NCBI RefSeq assembly: GCF_023035815.1
Contig: NZ_CP073159.1
Span: 862,406 to 926,405 of the forward strand
DNA: 64,000 nucleotides
Direction of reading: 5' to 3'
Source of the DNA: Borrelia parkeri
GTDB lineage: Bacteria; Spirochaetota; Spirochaetia; Borreliales; Borreliaceae
The notes below the pieces were generated by a model, which was not told where the DNA came from, made no database searches, and saw only the letters and a list, made by a program, of their open reading frames with translations. The stretch's first letter is position 1. Each line of letters begins with the position of its first letter. Shown piece by piece: positions 51,580-60,817 of the stretch. The position numbers and the translations under genes were made by a program.

Positions 51580-52575
51580 ATGTATGATTTACGAGATGAT
51601 TTACGAAAGAGAAGTTTTTTAAGGCTTTTAGATTTTACTCAAAAAGATGTGAGATATTTACTTGATTTGTCTCATAGTTTGAAAAAATCTAAGTATGCAA
51701 GATTTGAAGAACAAAAACTGAAAGGAAAAAATATAGCTATAATTTTTGAGAAGGACTCGACAAGAACAAGATGTGCGTTTGAGGTTGCTGCTTATGATCA
51801 AGGAGCCCATGTTACTTATTTGGGGCCATCCGGTAGTCAGATAGGTAAAAAGGAGTCGATAGCTGATACCGCAAGGGTATTAGGAAGAATGTATGATGCT
51901 ATTGAATTTAGAGGGTTTTCTCAAAAAGCAGTTGAGGATTTAGCTAAGTATGCTAATGTTCCGGTTTATAATGGGTTAACAGATGTTGCCCATCCAACAC
52001 AAGTACTTGCTGACTTTATGACTATTGAAGAACATAAGGGATGTTTGAAAAATTTGAAGATGGTCTTTTGTGGCGATGGTAGAAATAATGTTGCTAATTC
52101 TTTAATGGAAGGGTGTGCTATTATGGGAATGGATTTTAGAATATTTGCGCCAAGAGAACTTTTCCCAGATCCAGAATTGGTAAGCAAGACAAGATTGATA
52201 GCTGCTGAGAGTGGCGGTAATATTACTATTTCTAGTTCTCTTGAGGAATCAGTGAAGGATGCAGATATTGTTTATACTGATGTTTGGGTGTCTATGGGTG
52301 AGACTAATTGGAATGAAAGAATTAAACTGTTAAAACCATATCAAGTTAATAGTAAGCTTATGAAATTGGCAAAAGAAGATGCTATATTTATGCATTGTTT
52401 ACCAGCTTTTCATGATTTGAATACGGTGCTTGGTAATGAAATATTTGATAAATATGGGCTTGAAGGTATTGAGGTTACACATGATGTCTTTGAAAGTAGT
52501 CAGTCTGTTGTGTTTGATGAGGCTGAGAATAGGTTGCATACTATTAAGGCTGTAATGGTTGGAACTTTGGGATAA
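51580..52575 (+). CDS. arcB: Ornithine carbamoyltransferase (catabolic)
   Basis: Converts citrulline and phosphate to ornithine and carbamoyl phosphate in the deiminase pathway. From the ATG at 51580 it is 331 residues. It shows the carbamoyl phosphate loop STRTR at residues 60-64, [32 protein letters not shown] and [17 protein letters not shown] (51567-51572) lies 7 bases before this ATG, so it is preferred over the ATG at 51565 that forms part of that site. It follows arcA closely. Confidence 0.96.
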   Translation: MYDLRDDLRKRSFLRLLDFTQKDVRYLLDLSHSLKKSKYARFEEQKLKGKNIAIIFEKDSTRTRCAFEVAAYDQGAHVTYLGPSGSQIGKKESIADTARVLGRMYDAIEFRGFSQKAVEDLAKYANVPVYNGLTDVAHPTQVLADFMTIEEHKGCLKNLKMVFCGDGRNNVANSLMEGCAIMGMDFRIFAPRELFPDPELVSKTRLIAAESGGNITISSSLEESVKDADIVYTDVWVSMGETNWNERIKLLKPYQVNSKLMKLAKEDAIFMHCLPAFHDLNTVLGNEIFDKYGLEGIEVTHDVFESSQSVVFDEAENRLHTIKAVMVGTLG

Positions 52576-52625
52576 TTAGTTATAAATTTAGATTAGAAAA
52601 ATGTAAATTTATTAGGAGAGATAAG

Positions 52626-54041
52626 ATGGTTAAGAAGAATAAAATACCAAGTAGTTTTACGATAGTATTTTCTTTAATAGTGTTTATGACTATATTAACT
52701 TATATAGTTCCTGCTGGTGAATTTTCTAAAGAAACGAGGGAAGTTAATGGAAATTTACAAGAAGTTGTTGTGGCGGGAACTTATCATACAGTAGAAAGGG
52801 CTTCTCGGGGATTTTTAGATGGTATTTTTATTATTTTAACAGCAATGGCTAAAGGAATGGAGCATGCTGTTGAAGTTATTGTATTTGTTTTGATTGTTGG
52901 TGGAGCTTATGGAGTGATTTTAGGAACCGGTGCGGTTGATGCAGGGATAGCTGCAGCAATTAAAAAAATGGGAAATAAGGATAAACTTTTGATACCATTT
53001 ATGATGTTTATTTTCTCCATAGGAGGAACTACAACGGGTATGTATGAAGAGACACTTCCATTTTATCTTATTATGATTCCATTAGTAATAGCCTTGGGCT
53101 ATGATAATATTGTAGCTGTTGCAATTATTGGATTGGGAGCTGGTGTTGGAACCATGGCATCTACTATTAATCCATTTGCTACAGGTATAGCATCAGCGAT
53201 AGCTGGTATTGAAATAAAGGATGGTTTTTATTTCCGTATTATTTTGTATATAGTTTCTGTGTCTGTAGCTATAGTGTATGTGTTGGTATATGCGATTAGG
53301 GTAAAGAATGATCCTAAGAGGTCTATAGTGTATGAACAAAGGGAAGGGCATTATAATCTATTTGTTAAAGGTAAGATGGGGGATAAGGAAAATGATATGC
53401 CTGAATTTACAAATAGACGAAAGATGGTATTGGTATTATATGGAGTGATGATTGTATTTTTAATATATAGTATTTTGGAGCTTGGTTGGTGGATGCAAGA
53501 GATGACGATGTTATATCTTGGTACAGCAATTTTATCAGCGTTTATATGTAAAATGAGCGAATTAAAGATGTGGGAAACTTTTGTAGAGGGAGCTAAAGAT
53601 ATGATGACAGCAGCGCTTATTATAGGCATGGCTCGAGGAGTGATGATAGTAGCTGATGAGGGAATGATTACAGGAACTATATTAAATGCAGCATCAGAAT
53701 TTTTATATGGAGTACCTAAAGGTCTATTTATAGTGTTAAACGAACTTGTACAAATGTGTATAGGGTTTATTGTTCCTTCATCATCAGGACATGCAAGTTT
53801 GACAATGTCAATGATGGCTCCATTGGCTGATTTTTTAGACATGCCAAGGTCATCAGTTGTGTTGGGTATGCAAACAGCATCAGGTCTAGTTAATTTATTA
53901 ACACCAACAAGTGGAGTTATAATGGCTGTATTGGGTATAGCAAGAATTAGTTATGGTAGTTGGTTTAAATTTGTAATGCCAATATTTGTGATTGAATTTG
54001 TAATATGTATTTTAGTGATAATGGCAAATGTATATTTATAA
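52626..54041 (+). CDS. YfcC-family transporter, probable arginine/ornithine antiporter
   Basis: A 471-residue polytopic membrane protein with about 11 helices of the YfcC/C4-dicarboxylate-anaerobic-carrier-like family. It shows ILTYIVPAGEF near the N-terminus, IGGTTTGMYEETLPFYLIMIP around 120-140, GLGAGVGTMASTINPFATGIA around 175, and VPSSSGHASLTMSMMAPLAD around 380. Family members next to arc genes are taken as arginine/ornithine exchangers; BB0843 is the B31 counterpart. The transported pair is inferred from the operon. GGAG precedes the ATG. Confidence 0.88.
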   Translation: MVKKNKIPSSFTIVFSLIVFMTILTYIVPAGEFSKETREVNGNLQEVVVAGTYHTVERASRGFLDGIFIILTAMAKGMEHAVEVIVFVLIVGGAYGVILGTGAVDAGIAAAIKKMGNKDKLLIPFMMFIFSIGGTTTGMYEETLPFYLIMIPLVIALGYDNIVAVAIIGLGAGVGTMASTINPFATGIASAIAGIEIKDGFYFRIILYIVSVSVAIVYVLVYAIRVKNDPKRSIVYEQREGHYNLFVKGKMGDKENDMPEFTNRRKMVLVLYGVMIVFLIYSILELGWWMQEMTMLYLGTAILSAFICKMSELKMWETFVEGAKDMMTAALIIGMARGVMIVADEGMITGTILNAASEFLYGVPKGLFIVLNELVQMCIGFIVPSSSGHASLTMSMMAPLADFLDMPRSSVVLGMQTASGLVNLLTPTSGVIMAVLGIARISYGSWFKFVMPIFVIEFVICILVIMANVYL

Positions 54042-54058
54042 AAAATTAGGGAGTATGT

Positions 54059-54991
54059 ATGAGTAAAAGAATTGTAATAAGTCTTGGGGGGAATGCATTA
54101 GAAGGTGGAGAAGGAACATTTTGTGATCAATTGGCAAAAATAGAGAGCAGTGTATGTGAGATAGTAGATTTGATAGAGTATGGTTATGAGGTAATTATTA
54201 GTCATGGTAATGGCCCTCAAGTAGGAAGGATTTTGCTAGAGAATGAGATGTGTAAAGAGACCCCATTGGCACCGCTTGATGTGTGTGTTGGTATGAGTCA
54301 AGGGATGATAGGGTATTATATTGAGCAGGCACTGCGGAATGAGATGTGTAAGCGAGGAATTAGACGGGGAGTAGTAGTAGTGCTTACGCAAGTTTTGGTA
54401 GATAAAGAAGATGAGTGTTTTAAGAAACCTAGCAAGCCTATTGGACCATTTTATGATAAGATAAGAGCGGAAGAGCTTGAACGTAAGGGATATATTTTAA
54501 GAGAAGATAGTGGAAGAGGTTATAGGCGCGTGGTAGCATCGCCTAAGCCAATTGAGATTATAGAAATTGAAGAGATAAGTGAATTGATGAACAAAGGATT
54601 TATAGTAATTGCGTGTGGAGGTGGTGGTATTCCTGTTATAAGAGATAACATAGGAATTATTAAAGGAATAAATGGAGTAATTGATAAGGACTTTGCGTCA
54701 TCTAGATTAGGACAAGATATTGGAGCAGATAAGTTATTGATAGTTACTGCTGTTGATCAGGTAGCATTAAATTTTGGCAAAAAGGATGAAATTTTACTTG
54801 ACAAGGTAAATGTTGTTGATTTAGAGAGATATATAGGAGAAGGACATTTTGCAGCAGGGTCTATGTTGCCTAAAGTAGAGGCAAGTATTGGATTTGTAAA
54901 GTCTAAAGGAAATAGGGAGGCAATTATTACATCACTGAATAAAGTTATTGAAGGAATAAATGGTGTGGGAGGCACGATGATAACTAGATAG
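54059..54991 (+). CDS. arcC: Carbamate kinase
   Basis: Makes ATP from ADP and carbamoyl phosphate, the energy-yielding end of arginine deiminase fermentation. The 310-residue protein has RIVISLGGNAL at the N-terminus, IISHGNGPQVGRILLEN, CVGMSQGMIGYYIEQAL, RRVVASPKPIEIIE, VIACGGGGIPVI, and GIIKGINGVIDKDFASSRLG. It completes the pathway beside arcA and arcB. I do not recall arcC in Lyme-group chromosomes, so it may mark the relapsing-fever lineage. It is the last recognisable gene before the chromosome-end rearrangement. Confidence 0.95.
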   Translation: MSKRIVISLGGNALEGGEGTFCDQLAKIESSVCEIVDLIEYGYEVIISHGNGPQVGRILLENEMCKETPLAPLDVCVGMSQGMIGYYIEQALRNEMCKRGIRRGVVVVLTQVLVDKEDECFKKPSKPIGPFYDKIRAEELERKGYILREDSGRGYRRVVASPKPIEIIEIEEISELMNKGFIVIACGGGGIPVIRDNIGIIKGINGVIDKDFASSRLGQDIGADKLLIVTAVDQVALNFGKKDEILLDKVNVVDLERYIGEGHFAAGSMLPKVEASIGFVKSKGNREAIITSLNKVIEGINGVGGTMITR

Positions 54992-55083
54992 ACTCTAAGA
55001 GGTAGCTTTGAGTAATCCAAAACCTTAGATTAAAGATTTTAAATATTAATGTGAAATTTGAAAATGAAGAAAGGATAACCTGA

Positions 55084-55239
55084 TTAGCAAATAAAGGGAT
55101 CGGGCATTATGCAGATCTACTAGCTTTTTTGAGTTTATTGCAGAAAAATTTTTCATATTTTAGTTCGTATAAATGCTTTAATGAGGTATATAATAATCTT
55201 ATTGCTTAATCTGATCTTGAACAAGAGTCAATTAAGAGA
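55084..55239 (+). pseudogene. Decayed coding remnant between arcC and the cdaA fragment
   Basis: The 419 bp between arcC and the cdaA fragment (54992-55410) hold no intact gene. One plus-strand frame reads LANKGIGHYADLLAFLSLLQ and continues to NNLIA before a stop at 55207-55209, then SDLEQESIKR to a second stop at 55237-55239. A further frame around 55293-55400 reads VPNYRYAKNYLFRNDK, stop, TGWQMLQKNLFSM. The codon pattern looks like a gene broken by stops and frameshifts. Plasmid-derived debris is common at Borrelia chromosome right ends, but I cannot name the family. Confidence 0.45.
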
Positions 55240-55266
55240 TAAGATCTTTTAAGAAAAGCCTAAATA

Positions 55267-55284
55267 AATAATAATAATAATAAT
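55267..55284 (+). repeat. (AAT)6 trinucleotide microsatellite
   Basis: Six perfect AAT units in the non-coding junction region between arcC and the cdaA fragment. Probably neutral slippage DNA; useful as a strain marker. Confidence 0.8.
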
Positions 55285-55410
55285 ATAGAGAGACTTGTCT
55301 ATTGTTCCAAATTATAGATATGCAAAAAATTATCTATTTAGAAATGATAAATGAACTGGCTGGCAAATGCTACAGAAAAATTTGTTTTCTATGAGCTTAG
55401 GAGGATTAAA

Positions 55411-55641
55411 TCACAAAAAACTACTAATAAAACATAGCCAATTTATTGTGTATAAGTTGAAATAATAAGACACGATACCAATAGATGTAATGATGATCAT
55501 TCCTTTTAGTAAATTTACAGAATAAGAATTAATGACATTTTTATAGATATAATAAACTAAAATGCTGATTAAAGTTACATCTAATACTTTAGAGAAAATA
55601 TCTTTTATTTGATTTATACTATTTATATCTATCATAATCAT
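55411..55641 (-). pseudogene. cdaA: CdaA (diadenylate cyclase) N-terminal fragment
   Basis: A 76-codon ORF whose first roughly 64 residues match the membrane domain of the c-di-AMP synthase CdaA: SKVLDVTLISILVYYIYKNV, LLKGMIIITSIGIVSYYF and LYTINWL, corresponding to the family's IIIVSYLIYK, LLKGL and TLNWL blocks. After INWL the family continues with LIALVVIFQPELRR and the cyclase domain with DGA and RHR motifs; here it runs CFISSFL and stops. The catalytic domain is therefore missing, and the homology break maps to about 55436. In B31 the intact gene is BB0008, next to BB0007 near the left telomere. This copy should be inactive. Confidence 0.8.
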
Positions 55642-55713
55642 TTTTATTCAATATATTTATAGTTATATATATTGTAATACAAGTTAATGTTAATTTAAAT
55701 TTATTTTTTGTTT

Positions 55714-56571
55714 ATGGGTAAAAAAGAAAAGATTATAGCTTTGATATTTGATTTTGATGACACTTTAATTTATGGTAATATGCAACAGGTACTTTTTGAT
55801 GAGTATAATGTTGATGCTAGTTTATTTTGGGATGAAGTTAAAAAATTATCTATTACTTATAACAAAAATCATTTTAATATCATTGCTAATGAAATGATAT
55901 ATTTGTCACATTTTTTAACATATGTCAAGGAAGGTATTTTTAAAGGCTTAAATAATAAAATATTATTTGAATTGGGCTCAAAATTGAGATTTTTTGAAGG
56001 AGTTCTTTCTTTGTTTAAAGAAATCGATGAAATAAATCGAAGTTTAAAGAAATCAGATACTGTGATAAATATTTATATTGTTTCAAGTGGTTTTAGGCAG
56101 ATGATTTTGGGCAGTAGTATTGCTCCATATGTTACTAAGGTTTGGGCTTGTGAATTTATAGACACATACCTTATGCCTTTTTATCAGAATTTAGATAATA
56201 AGTTTTCAGGAAATGTTGTTTTAAGTAGCGTATGTTATTTTGTAGATCATACAATAAAAACCCGGGTAATTTTTGAGCTAAATAAGGGATCTTATGATAA
56301 AATTAATAAGAGGATTCCTAAAGGTAGAAGAGAGATTCCTTTTGAAAATATGTTTTATATTGCAGATGGTTTTAATGATATTCCAGCCTTTGAAATTTTG
56401 AATAACAGTTTAAATCATTATAAAAATACATTGACGGTTTATCATGGAAATGATGAAAATGCTAAGAGGCTGGTTAAAGAGAAAAGAGTAGGGGATTTAG
56501 CGGAAGCTAATTATAGTAAGGGAACTAAGTTATATAATTGGATAATGGAAAAGATTCATTTAAATATATGA
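55714..56571 (+). CDS. HAD-superfamily phosphatase
   Basis: A 285-residue haloacid dehalogenase-type hydrolase from the ATG at 55714; a TTG at 55708 is an alternative and no clear ribosome-binding site is visible for either. Motif I is LIFDFDDTLIYGN with the nucleophile and acid/base Asp, motif II is IYIVSSGFRQMI, and motif III is FYIADGFNDIPAFEI with two Asp. It most resembles phosphoserine-phosphatase-like HAD proteins. The substrate is unknown. It is divergent from the cdaA fragment, 72 bp apart, as BB0007 probably is from cdaA at the left end. Confidence 0.82.
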   Translation: MGKKEKIIALIFDFDDTLIYGNMQQVLFDEYNVDASLFWDEVKKLSITYNKNHFNIIANEMIYLSHFLTYVKEGIFKGLNNKILFELGSKLRFFEGVLSLFKEIDEINRSLKKSDTVINIYIVSSGFRQMILGSSIAPYVTKVWACEFIDTYLMPFYQNLDNKFSGNVVLSSVCYFVDHTIKTRVIFELNKGSYDKINKRIPKGRREIPFENMFYIADGFNDIPAFEILNNSLNHYKNTLTVYHGNDENAKRLVKEKRVGDLAEANYSKGTKLYNWIMEKIHLNI

Positions 56572-56667
56572 ATTGATTTTAAATTTTGACAAATGTTCGT
56601 GAGTGAGTCTTGACTCTGTTTTTAAGTATTTTTCATAATTATTAAGATATATTGAAGGAGAAGTGAG

Positions 56668-57741
56668 ATGTCTTTAGAGCTAAAACCAACTGATAGATTA
56701 AAGTTTGTTAAATTACAGTCTGTGTTTTATGTTGTAGCTTTGATTGTAATGTTAATTGCTATTTTAAAAATAGCACAAACAATATTTAAACCTTTAGCTA
56801 TTGCAGTGGTTCTTGGGTTTTTGGTATATCCCATTTATACTTTTCTTAAAAAACTAAAGATTCCAAGAGTTTTAATAGTTTTTATAATTTTTTTTGTTCT
56901 TTTTTTATTTTCTTATTTGGTTTTTAGTTTTGTTTATTATAGTGTTACTGTCTTAATTGATCAATTACCTTATTATCAGAAGCAGTTAATTTTTATTATG
57001 GTAGATATTCTTGAAAAATATAAGTTAGATAGTTCTATTATTAGCAATATAGATTTTTCTAAATATATTTATCCTTTTTTAACTCGGATATCTAATGAGA
57101 TTATTGGATTTGCAAGCAGTTTGGTTGTGTTATTTTTATTGTTGTATTTTTTACTATCAGAAATACACATTTTTGATATAAAAGTTAAAAATGCTTTTAA
57201 ACAATCTGTTTCGAGTATATTTATTGAGGCTTTAAGTACAATAAATAGTCAAATTAGTAAGTATCTGGGAATAAAGCTCTTTGTTAGTTTTCTTACAGGG
57301 TTTTTAGTGTTTATAGGTTTAAAGTTGTTTGGACAAGATTTTCCTCGTGTATGGGCCGTGCTTACATTTGTTTTTAATTTTATTCCAAGTATAGGTTCAA
57401 TTTTGGCAGTTTTTTTTATTATGATAGCTGCTTTAGTACAGTTTTATCCTAATTTAAATTTAGTTTTTTATATATTTATATATAATACATTTGTTCAAAT
57501 GTTGATTGGGAATATTCTTGAGCCTAAGATGCAAGGACATAGACTTGATCTTTCTCCTTTTTTGCTGCTTTGTTTTCTTTTCTTTTGGGGATGGCTTTGG
57601 GGCATTGTGGGACTTTTAATAGCCTATCCTTTTACAGTAATTATAAAAGTAATAGTAGATAATATAGCGTGTTTAAAACCTTTTTCTGTGTTTTTAAGTG
57701 GTTCAAAGATCTTAAGTGTTGATAATAATAAGGAGCGTTAA
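56668..57741 (+). CDS. AI-2E family (YdbO/YhhQ-type) membrane protein
   Basis: A 357-residue polytopic protein with the AI-2E transporter family pattern: early helix pair (VALIVMLIAILKIAQTIFKPL; AIAVVLGFLVYPIYTFLKKL), a soluble middle region (SVSSIFIEALSTINSQISKYLG), then FNFIPSIGSILAVFFIMIAAL, the NILEPKMQGHRLDLSPF motif typical of the family, and FFWGWLWGIVGLLIAYPFTV. Family members act in export of small molecules or as Na+/H+ antiporters; transport of AI-2 itself is not implied. GAAGGAG precedes the ATG. It is followed by trpS 2 bp downstream. Confidence 0.88.
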   Translation: MSLELKPTDRLKFVKLQSVFYVVALIVMLIAILKIAQTIFKPLAIAVVLGFLVYPIYTFLKKLKIPRVLIVFIIFFVLFLFSYLVFSFVYYSVTVLIDQLPYYQKQLIFIMVDILEKYKLDSSIISNIDFSKYIYPFLTRISNEIIGFASSLVVLFLLLYFLLSEIHIFDIKVKNAFKQSVSSIFIEALSTINSQISKYLGIKLFVSFLTGFLVFIGLKLFGQDFPRVWAVLTFVFNFIPSIGSILAVFFIMIAALVQFYPNLNLVFYIFIYNTFVQMLIGNILEPKMQGHRLDLSPFLLLCFLFFWGWLWGIVGLLIAYPFTVIIKVIVDNIACLKPFSVFLSGSKILSVDNNKER

Positions 57742-57743
57742 GT

Positions 57744-58799
57744 TTGCATAGAAAAGTTATGCTTACAGGAGATAGACCTACAGGTTCTCTTCATTTAGGG
57801 CATTATATCGGGTCTATTGTTAATAGATTAAAGTATCAGGAGGAATATGAGACTTATATTATTATAGCAGATTTGCATACTCTTACTACAAAACCAGATT
57901 TAAAAAGCATTAATGAAATATCTGTTAATGTTAGAGAAATGGTTTTGGATTATTTGGCTTGTGGGATTAATCCTGAAAAAGTTAATATCTATTTGCAATC
58001 AGCTATACCTGAGCTTTTAGAATTAAATTTAATATTGTCAATGATTGTGATGGTTAATCGTTTGCAAAGGATTCCTAGTATAAAGGATATGAGTGCTGCT
58101 GCTGAACTATCTGAGGTTCCTTATGGACTTTTGGGTTATCCTGTTCTTATGAGTGCGGATATTTTGATGACAAAGGCTAATTTAGTTCCAGTTGGACGTG
58201 ATAATGAGGCTCATGTTGAACTTACAAGAGAACTTGCTAGGAAATTTAATTATCTTTATGGAGATTTTTTTCCAATTCCTGAAGCTGTCTTTACAGATTC
58301 TCAGACTCTTGTGGGAATTTATGGCAAGGCTAAGATGAGTAAAAGTCTTGGTAATGCGATATTTTTAAGTGATGATGAAAAATCATTGCGTAAGAAAGTT
58401 ATGTCTATGTTTACAGATCCGAAAAGGGTGAGAGCAGATATACCAGGAGAAGTTGATGGTAACCCTGTTTTTATTTATCATGACCTTTTTAATAGTAATG
58501 TTGATGAGCTTTGTGAGTTTAAAACTAGGTATAGGAAGGGTACAATTGGAGATGTTGAAGTTAAAGAGAGGCTTTTTGAGGTTTTAAATCAATTTTTAAT
58601 ACCAATTAGAGAGAGAAGAAAATTTTTTGAAGCTAAAAAAGGTTATATTGATGAAATAATATTTGAAGGTACAAGTAAAACTAGAAAAGTTGCAGTAGAA
58701 GTTATAAAAAATGCTAAAAATTTAATGGGGATATCAAAGACGTGGCATGGAGTGAGGAAAAATGTAGAGAAAATTTTAAAAAATAATCTAAGTACGTAG
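57744..58799 (+). CDS. trpS: Tryptophanyl-tRNA synthetase
   Basis: A 351-residue class Ic synthetase. It shows MLTGDRPTGSLHLGHYIGS (HIGH as HLGH), ADLHTLTT, LGYPVLMSADILM, DNEAHVELTRELARKFN and KMSKS in GKAKMSKSLGNAIFLSDD. The start is a TTG at 57744 with AAGGAG (57730-57735) 8 bases upstream; an ATG at 57759 lacks such a site. As an essential gene lying within the segment resembling the left end, it may be present twice in this genome. The 70 bp that follow (58800-58869) separate it from a convergent gene. Confidence 0.95.
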   Translation: MHRKVMLTGDRPTGSLHLGHYIGSIVNRLKYQEEYETYIIIADLHTLTTKPDLKSINEISVNVREMVLDYLACGINPEKVNIYLQSAIPELLELNLILSMIVMVNRLQRIPSIKDMSAAAELSEVPYGLLGYPVLMSADILMTKANLVPVGRDNEAHVELTRELARKFNYLYGDFFPIPEAVFTDSQTLVGIYGKAKMSKSLGNAIFLSDDEKSLRKKVMSMFTDPKRVRADIPGEVDGNPVFIYHDLFNSNVDELCEFKTRYRKGTIGDVEVKERLFEVLNQFLIPIRERRKFFEAKKGYIDEIIFEGTSKTRKVAVEVIKNAKNLMGISKTWHGVRKNVEKILKNNLST

Positions 58800-58869
58800 G
58801 TTGTACCACATCATTAACTATAATAAATCAAGTTGTTTTAAGTTTTGTGTCATCATTTATATATGTTAA

Positions 58870-60663
58870 TTAGATTAAAGAGTTAGCCGAGTGTATTAAA
58901 TCTGTATGAAAATCTAAGAGAGGATATAGTAAATCATTATGTTCAGATATGACCTCACTTAATACTCTAAATATTGGTTCTGTTTTTGAACCACGGAACC
59001 ATAAACTAGCAATTATTTCATGTTTATTATTTTTAAATAAAACTTTAAGCCCCCCTGATGAGTCACCTGTTCTAGAGATGTTTTGCTTGATACCCTCATA
59101 ATTTATAATTTCATAATTATGTATTGGTAATTTGTGTAATACGGTATTATTATTGTTGAATTCTTTTTCTAATAATTTTTCGTAGTTGGTTTTTAGTATT
59201 TCTTGATTTTCTACTTTTATTTTAAGCATGGCTTTTTCTGATGATACTTCTACATTGCTATAAAAATTGATTGTCTTTAATATATCCTCAAGAGTGTAGT
59301 GTTCATTATATGAATTCTTAGATATTGAGCACCATATTTTGTAAAGATTTTTAATTTTAAGCAATTTTATGATGCTAAAGAGAGTTGTTAGTGGGTCTCT
59401 TACTTTTGAAGGGTATGTAATATTTCCTCCATTTGATCCTTCTCCCAAAATTTTTACTATTAATCCTTTTTTACGTAAAAGGTCAGCCATTTCTGTTAAG
59501 TTAGCTTCACCAACCTCAACTCTATAAACTTTTGTGTTGTTAAATAACGAGGCTATTTTTTCAATGTTTAGTGAGGTTGCATCATTAACTACGACAGCTA
59601 AATTGTCTTTAATTCCCGTATGGTAAAGGTAGCTAAGCTCTGAGAGTACTGAGAGTGCAAATATTTTTTGTGGTGTAATGATACTTGCTTGTTCTTTTTT
59701 TAAAATTGCGACCAAATTGCCTCTGTCTCCATCACAATCAGGGACATATCCTAACTTGAAAGAATTGTCATTCTTAAATTTTTGTTCTAATATTTGTTTA
59801 CACATGTTTAAAGATGCCCCCTCAGGAGTCATCCCATGCTTAAAGATACCAATTTCTGTGTTATAAAATTCCAATTTTATTCCCAAAGATTCAATCATTT
59901 CCCTATCAATTGAGTTAATGCGAGAACTACCATTCATCTCTCCTATGATTCCTATAGGTTCTTTTTTGATAGTTTTTTTTAGTATGTCAATATTTTTTTG
60001 ATTATGTGTGTCTGAATATATTATTTGCTGCATTAATGACTTATATGAGTTATAAGATTGTGTTTTATGTCTAGCCTGTGAGGTGATAATTGCTTCATAT
60101 GTTTTTAAGTGCAGAGCATTGGTATTAAACTTTTGTAAGCTTGTTATTAGATTGTTTATTAAAGTTTCATTTTCAATGTTGGATCTGATCTGACATATTA
60201 TTTTCTTTATTTCATTTGAATTTAGCACGCCTCCATCATTTAATCCAATTTTAATGCCATTATATCCTGTAGGATTATGACTGGCAGAAATGTATATAAA
60301 TCCTTTTGAATTTTGATGTTCTTTTGTATAAGCTAAGATTTCTGGTATTGGGAGTATTCCAAAAAAATTTACATTGTTATTGTTTAAAATTAAGGTTTTA
60401 ATTATAATCTCTGAGATTATAATTCCAGTTGCTCTTGAATCTAATCCAACATTGATATATTTTTTTGGTTTATCTTTAAAATAATTTGATATTGTAAGGG
60501 TTATAAGAGCAACCAATATTTTGTCGTCATCATTGATTTCATATTCTATTGAATTTTCATTTTTTGATTTTGCAAATATCTTTCTAAATCCTGAAGGAGA
60601 AAGTATCATTTCATTAATAGCGTCTCTTAGATTTGTCATATTTAATATATACTTTTTTAGCAT
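58870..60663 (-). CDS. Divergent phosphohexomutase (phosphoglucomutase family)
   Basis: A 597-residue alpha-D-phosphohexomutase. The phosphoserine loop is YISASHNPTGYNGIKIG, the metal loop is PDCDGDRGNLVAI and the sugar loop is GEGSNGGNITYPSKVRDPLT. The C-terminal phosphate loop reads FRGSKTEPIFRV instead of the usual RPSGTEP, an unusual substitution. It is annotated femD/pgm in B31 (BB0004). It lies next to the UDPGP-family gene, divergently, so the pair could make hexose-1-phosphate and then a UDP-sugar (inference). Confidence 0.88.
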   Translation of the reverse strand: MLKKYILNMTNLRDAINEMILSPSGFRKIFAKSKNENSIEYEINDDDKILVALITLTISNYFKDKPKKYINVGLDSRATGIIISEIIIKTLILNNNNVNFFGILPIPEILAYTKEHQNSKGFIYISASHNPTGYNGIKIGLNDGGVLNSNEIKKIICQIRSNIENETLINNLITSLQKFNTNALHLKTYEAIITSQARHKTQSYNSYKSLMQQIIYSDTHNQKNIDILKKTIKKEPIGIIGEMNGSSRINSIDREMIESLGIKLEFYNTEIGIFKHGMTPEGASLNMCKQILEQKFKNDNSFKLGYVPDCDGDRGNLVAILKKEQASIITPQKIFALSVLSELSYLYHTGIKDNLAVVVNDATSLNIEKIASLFNNTKVYRVEVGEANLTEMADLLRKKGLIVKILGEGSNGGNITYPSKVRDPLTTLFSIIKLLKIKNLYKIWCSISKNSYNEHYTLEDILKTINFYSNVEVSSEKAMLKIKVENQEILKTNYEKLLEKEFNNNNTVLHKLPIHNYEIINYEGIKQNISRTGDSSGGLKVLFKNNKHEIIASLWFRGSKTEPIFRVLSEVISEHNDLLYPLLDFHTDLIHSANSLI

Positions 60664-60817
60664 CTTTTCCCCTTCATTAGTATATTTTAATTTAATATTT
60701 GCCTTTATTTATAGTACTATGATTATAGTAACATATTCTATTACAATAAGCATTATTGATGGTGCTTCTTATAATATGTTAATTTTTGTTTACCTTGTCT
60801 TCAAATGAGGTTTTGGT

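Noticed and set aside
53351-53842. 163-residue minus-strand ORF inside the YfcC-family gene
   Set aside because: Antisense shadow of conserved membrane segments, no plausible start context or family.
55267-55284. CRISPR or VNTR array
   Set aside because: Only a short (AAT)6 microsatellite; no spaced repeats and no cas genes in the window.
56586-56591. TTGACA as -35 box for the AI-2E-family gene
   Set aside because: No TATAAT-like sequence at 16-18 bases spacing downstream.
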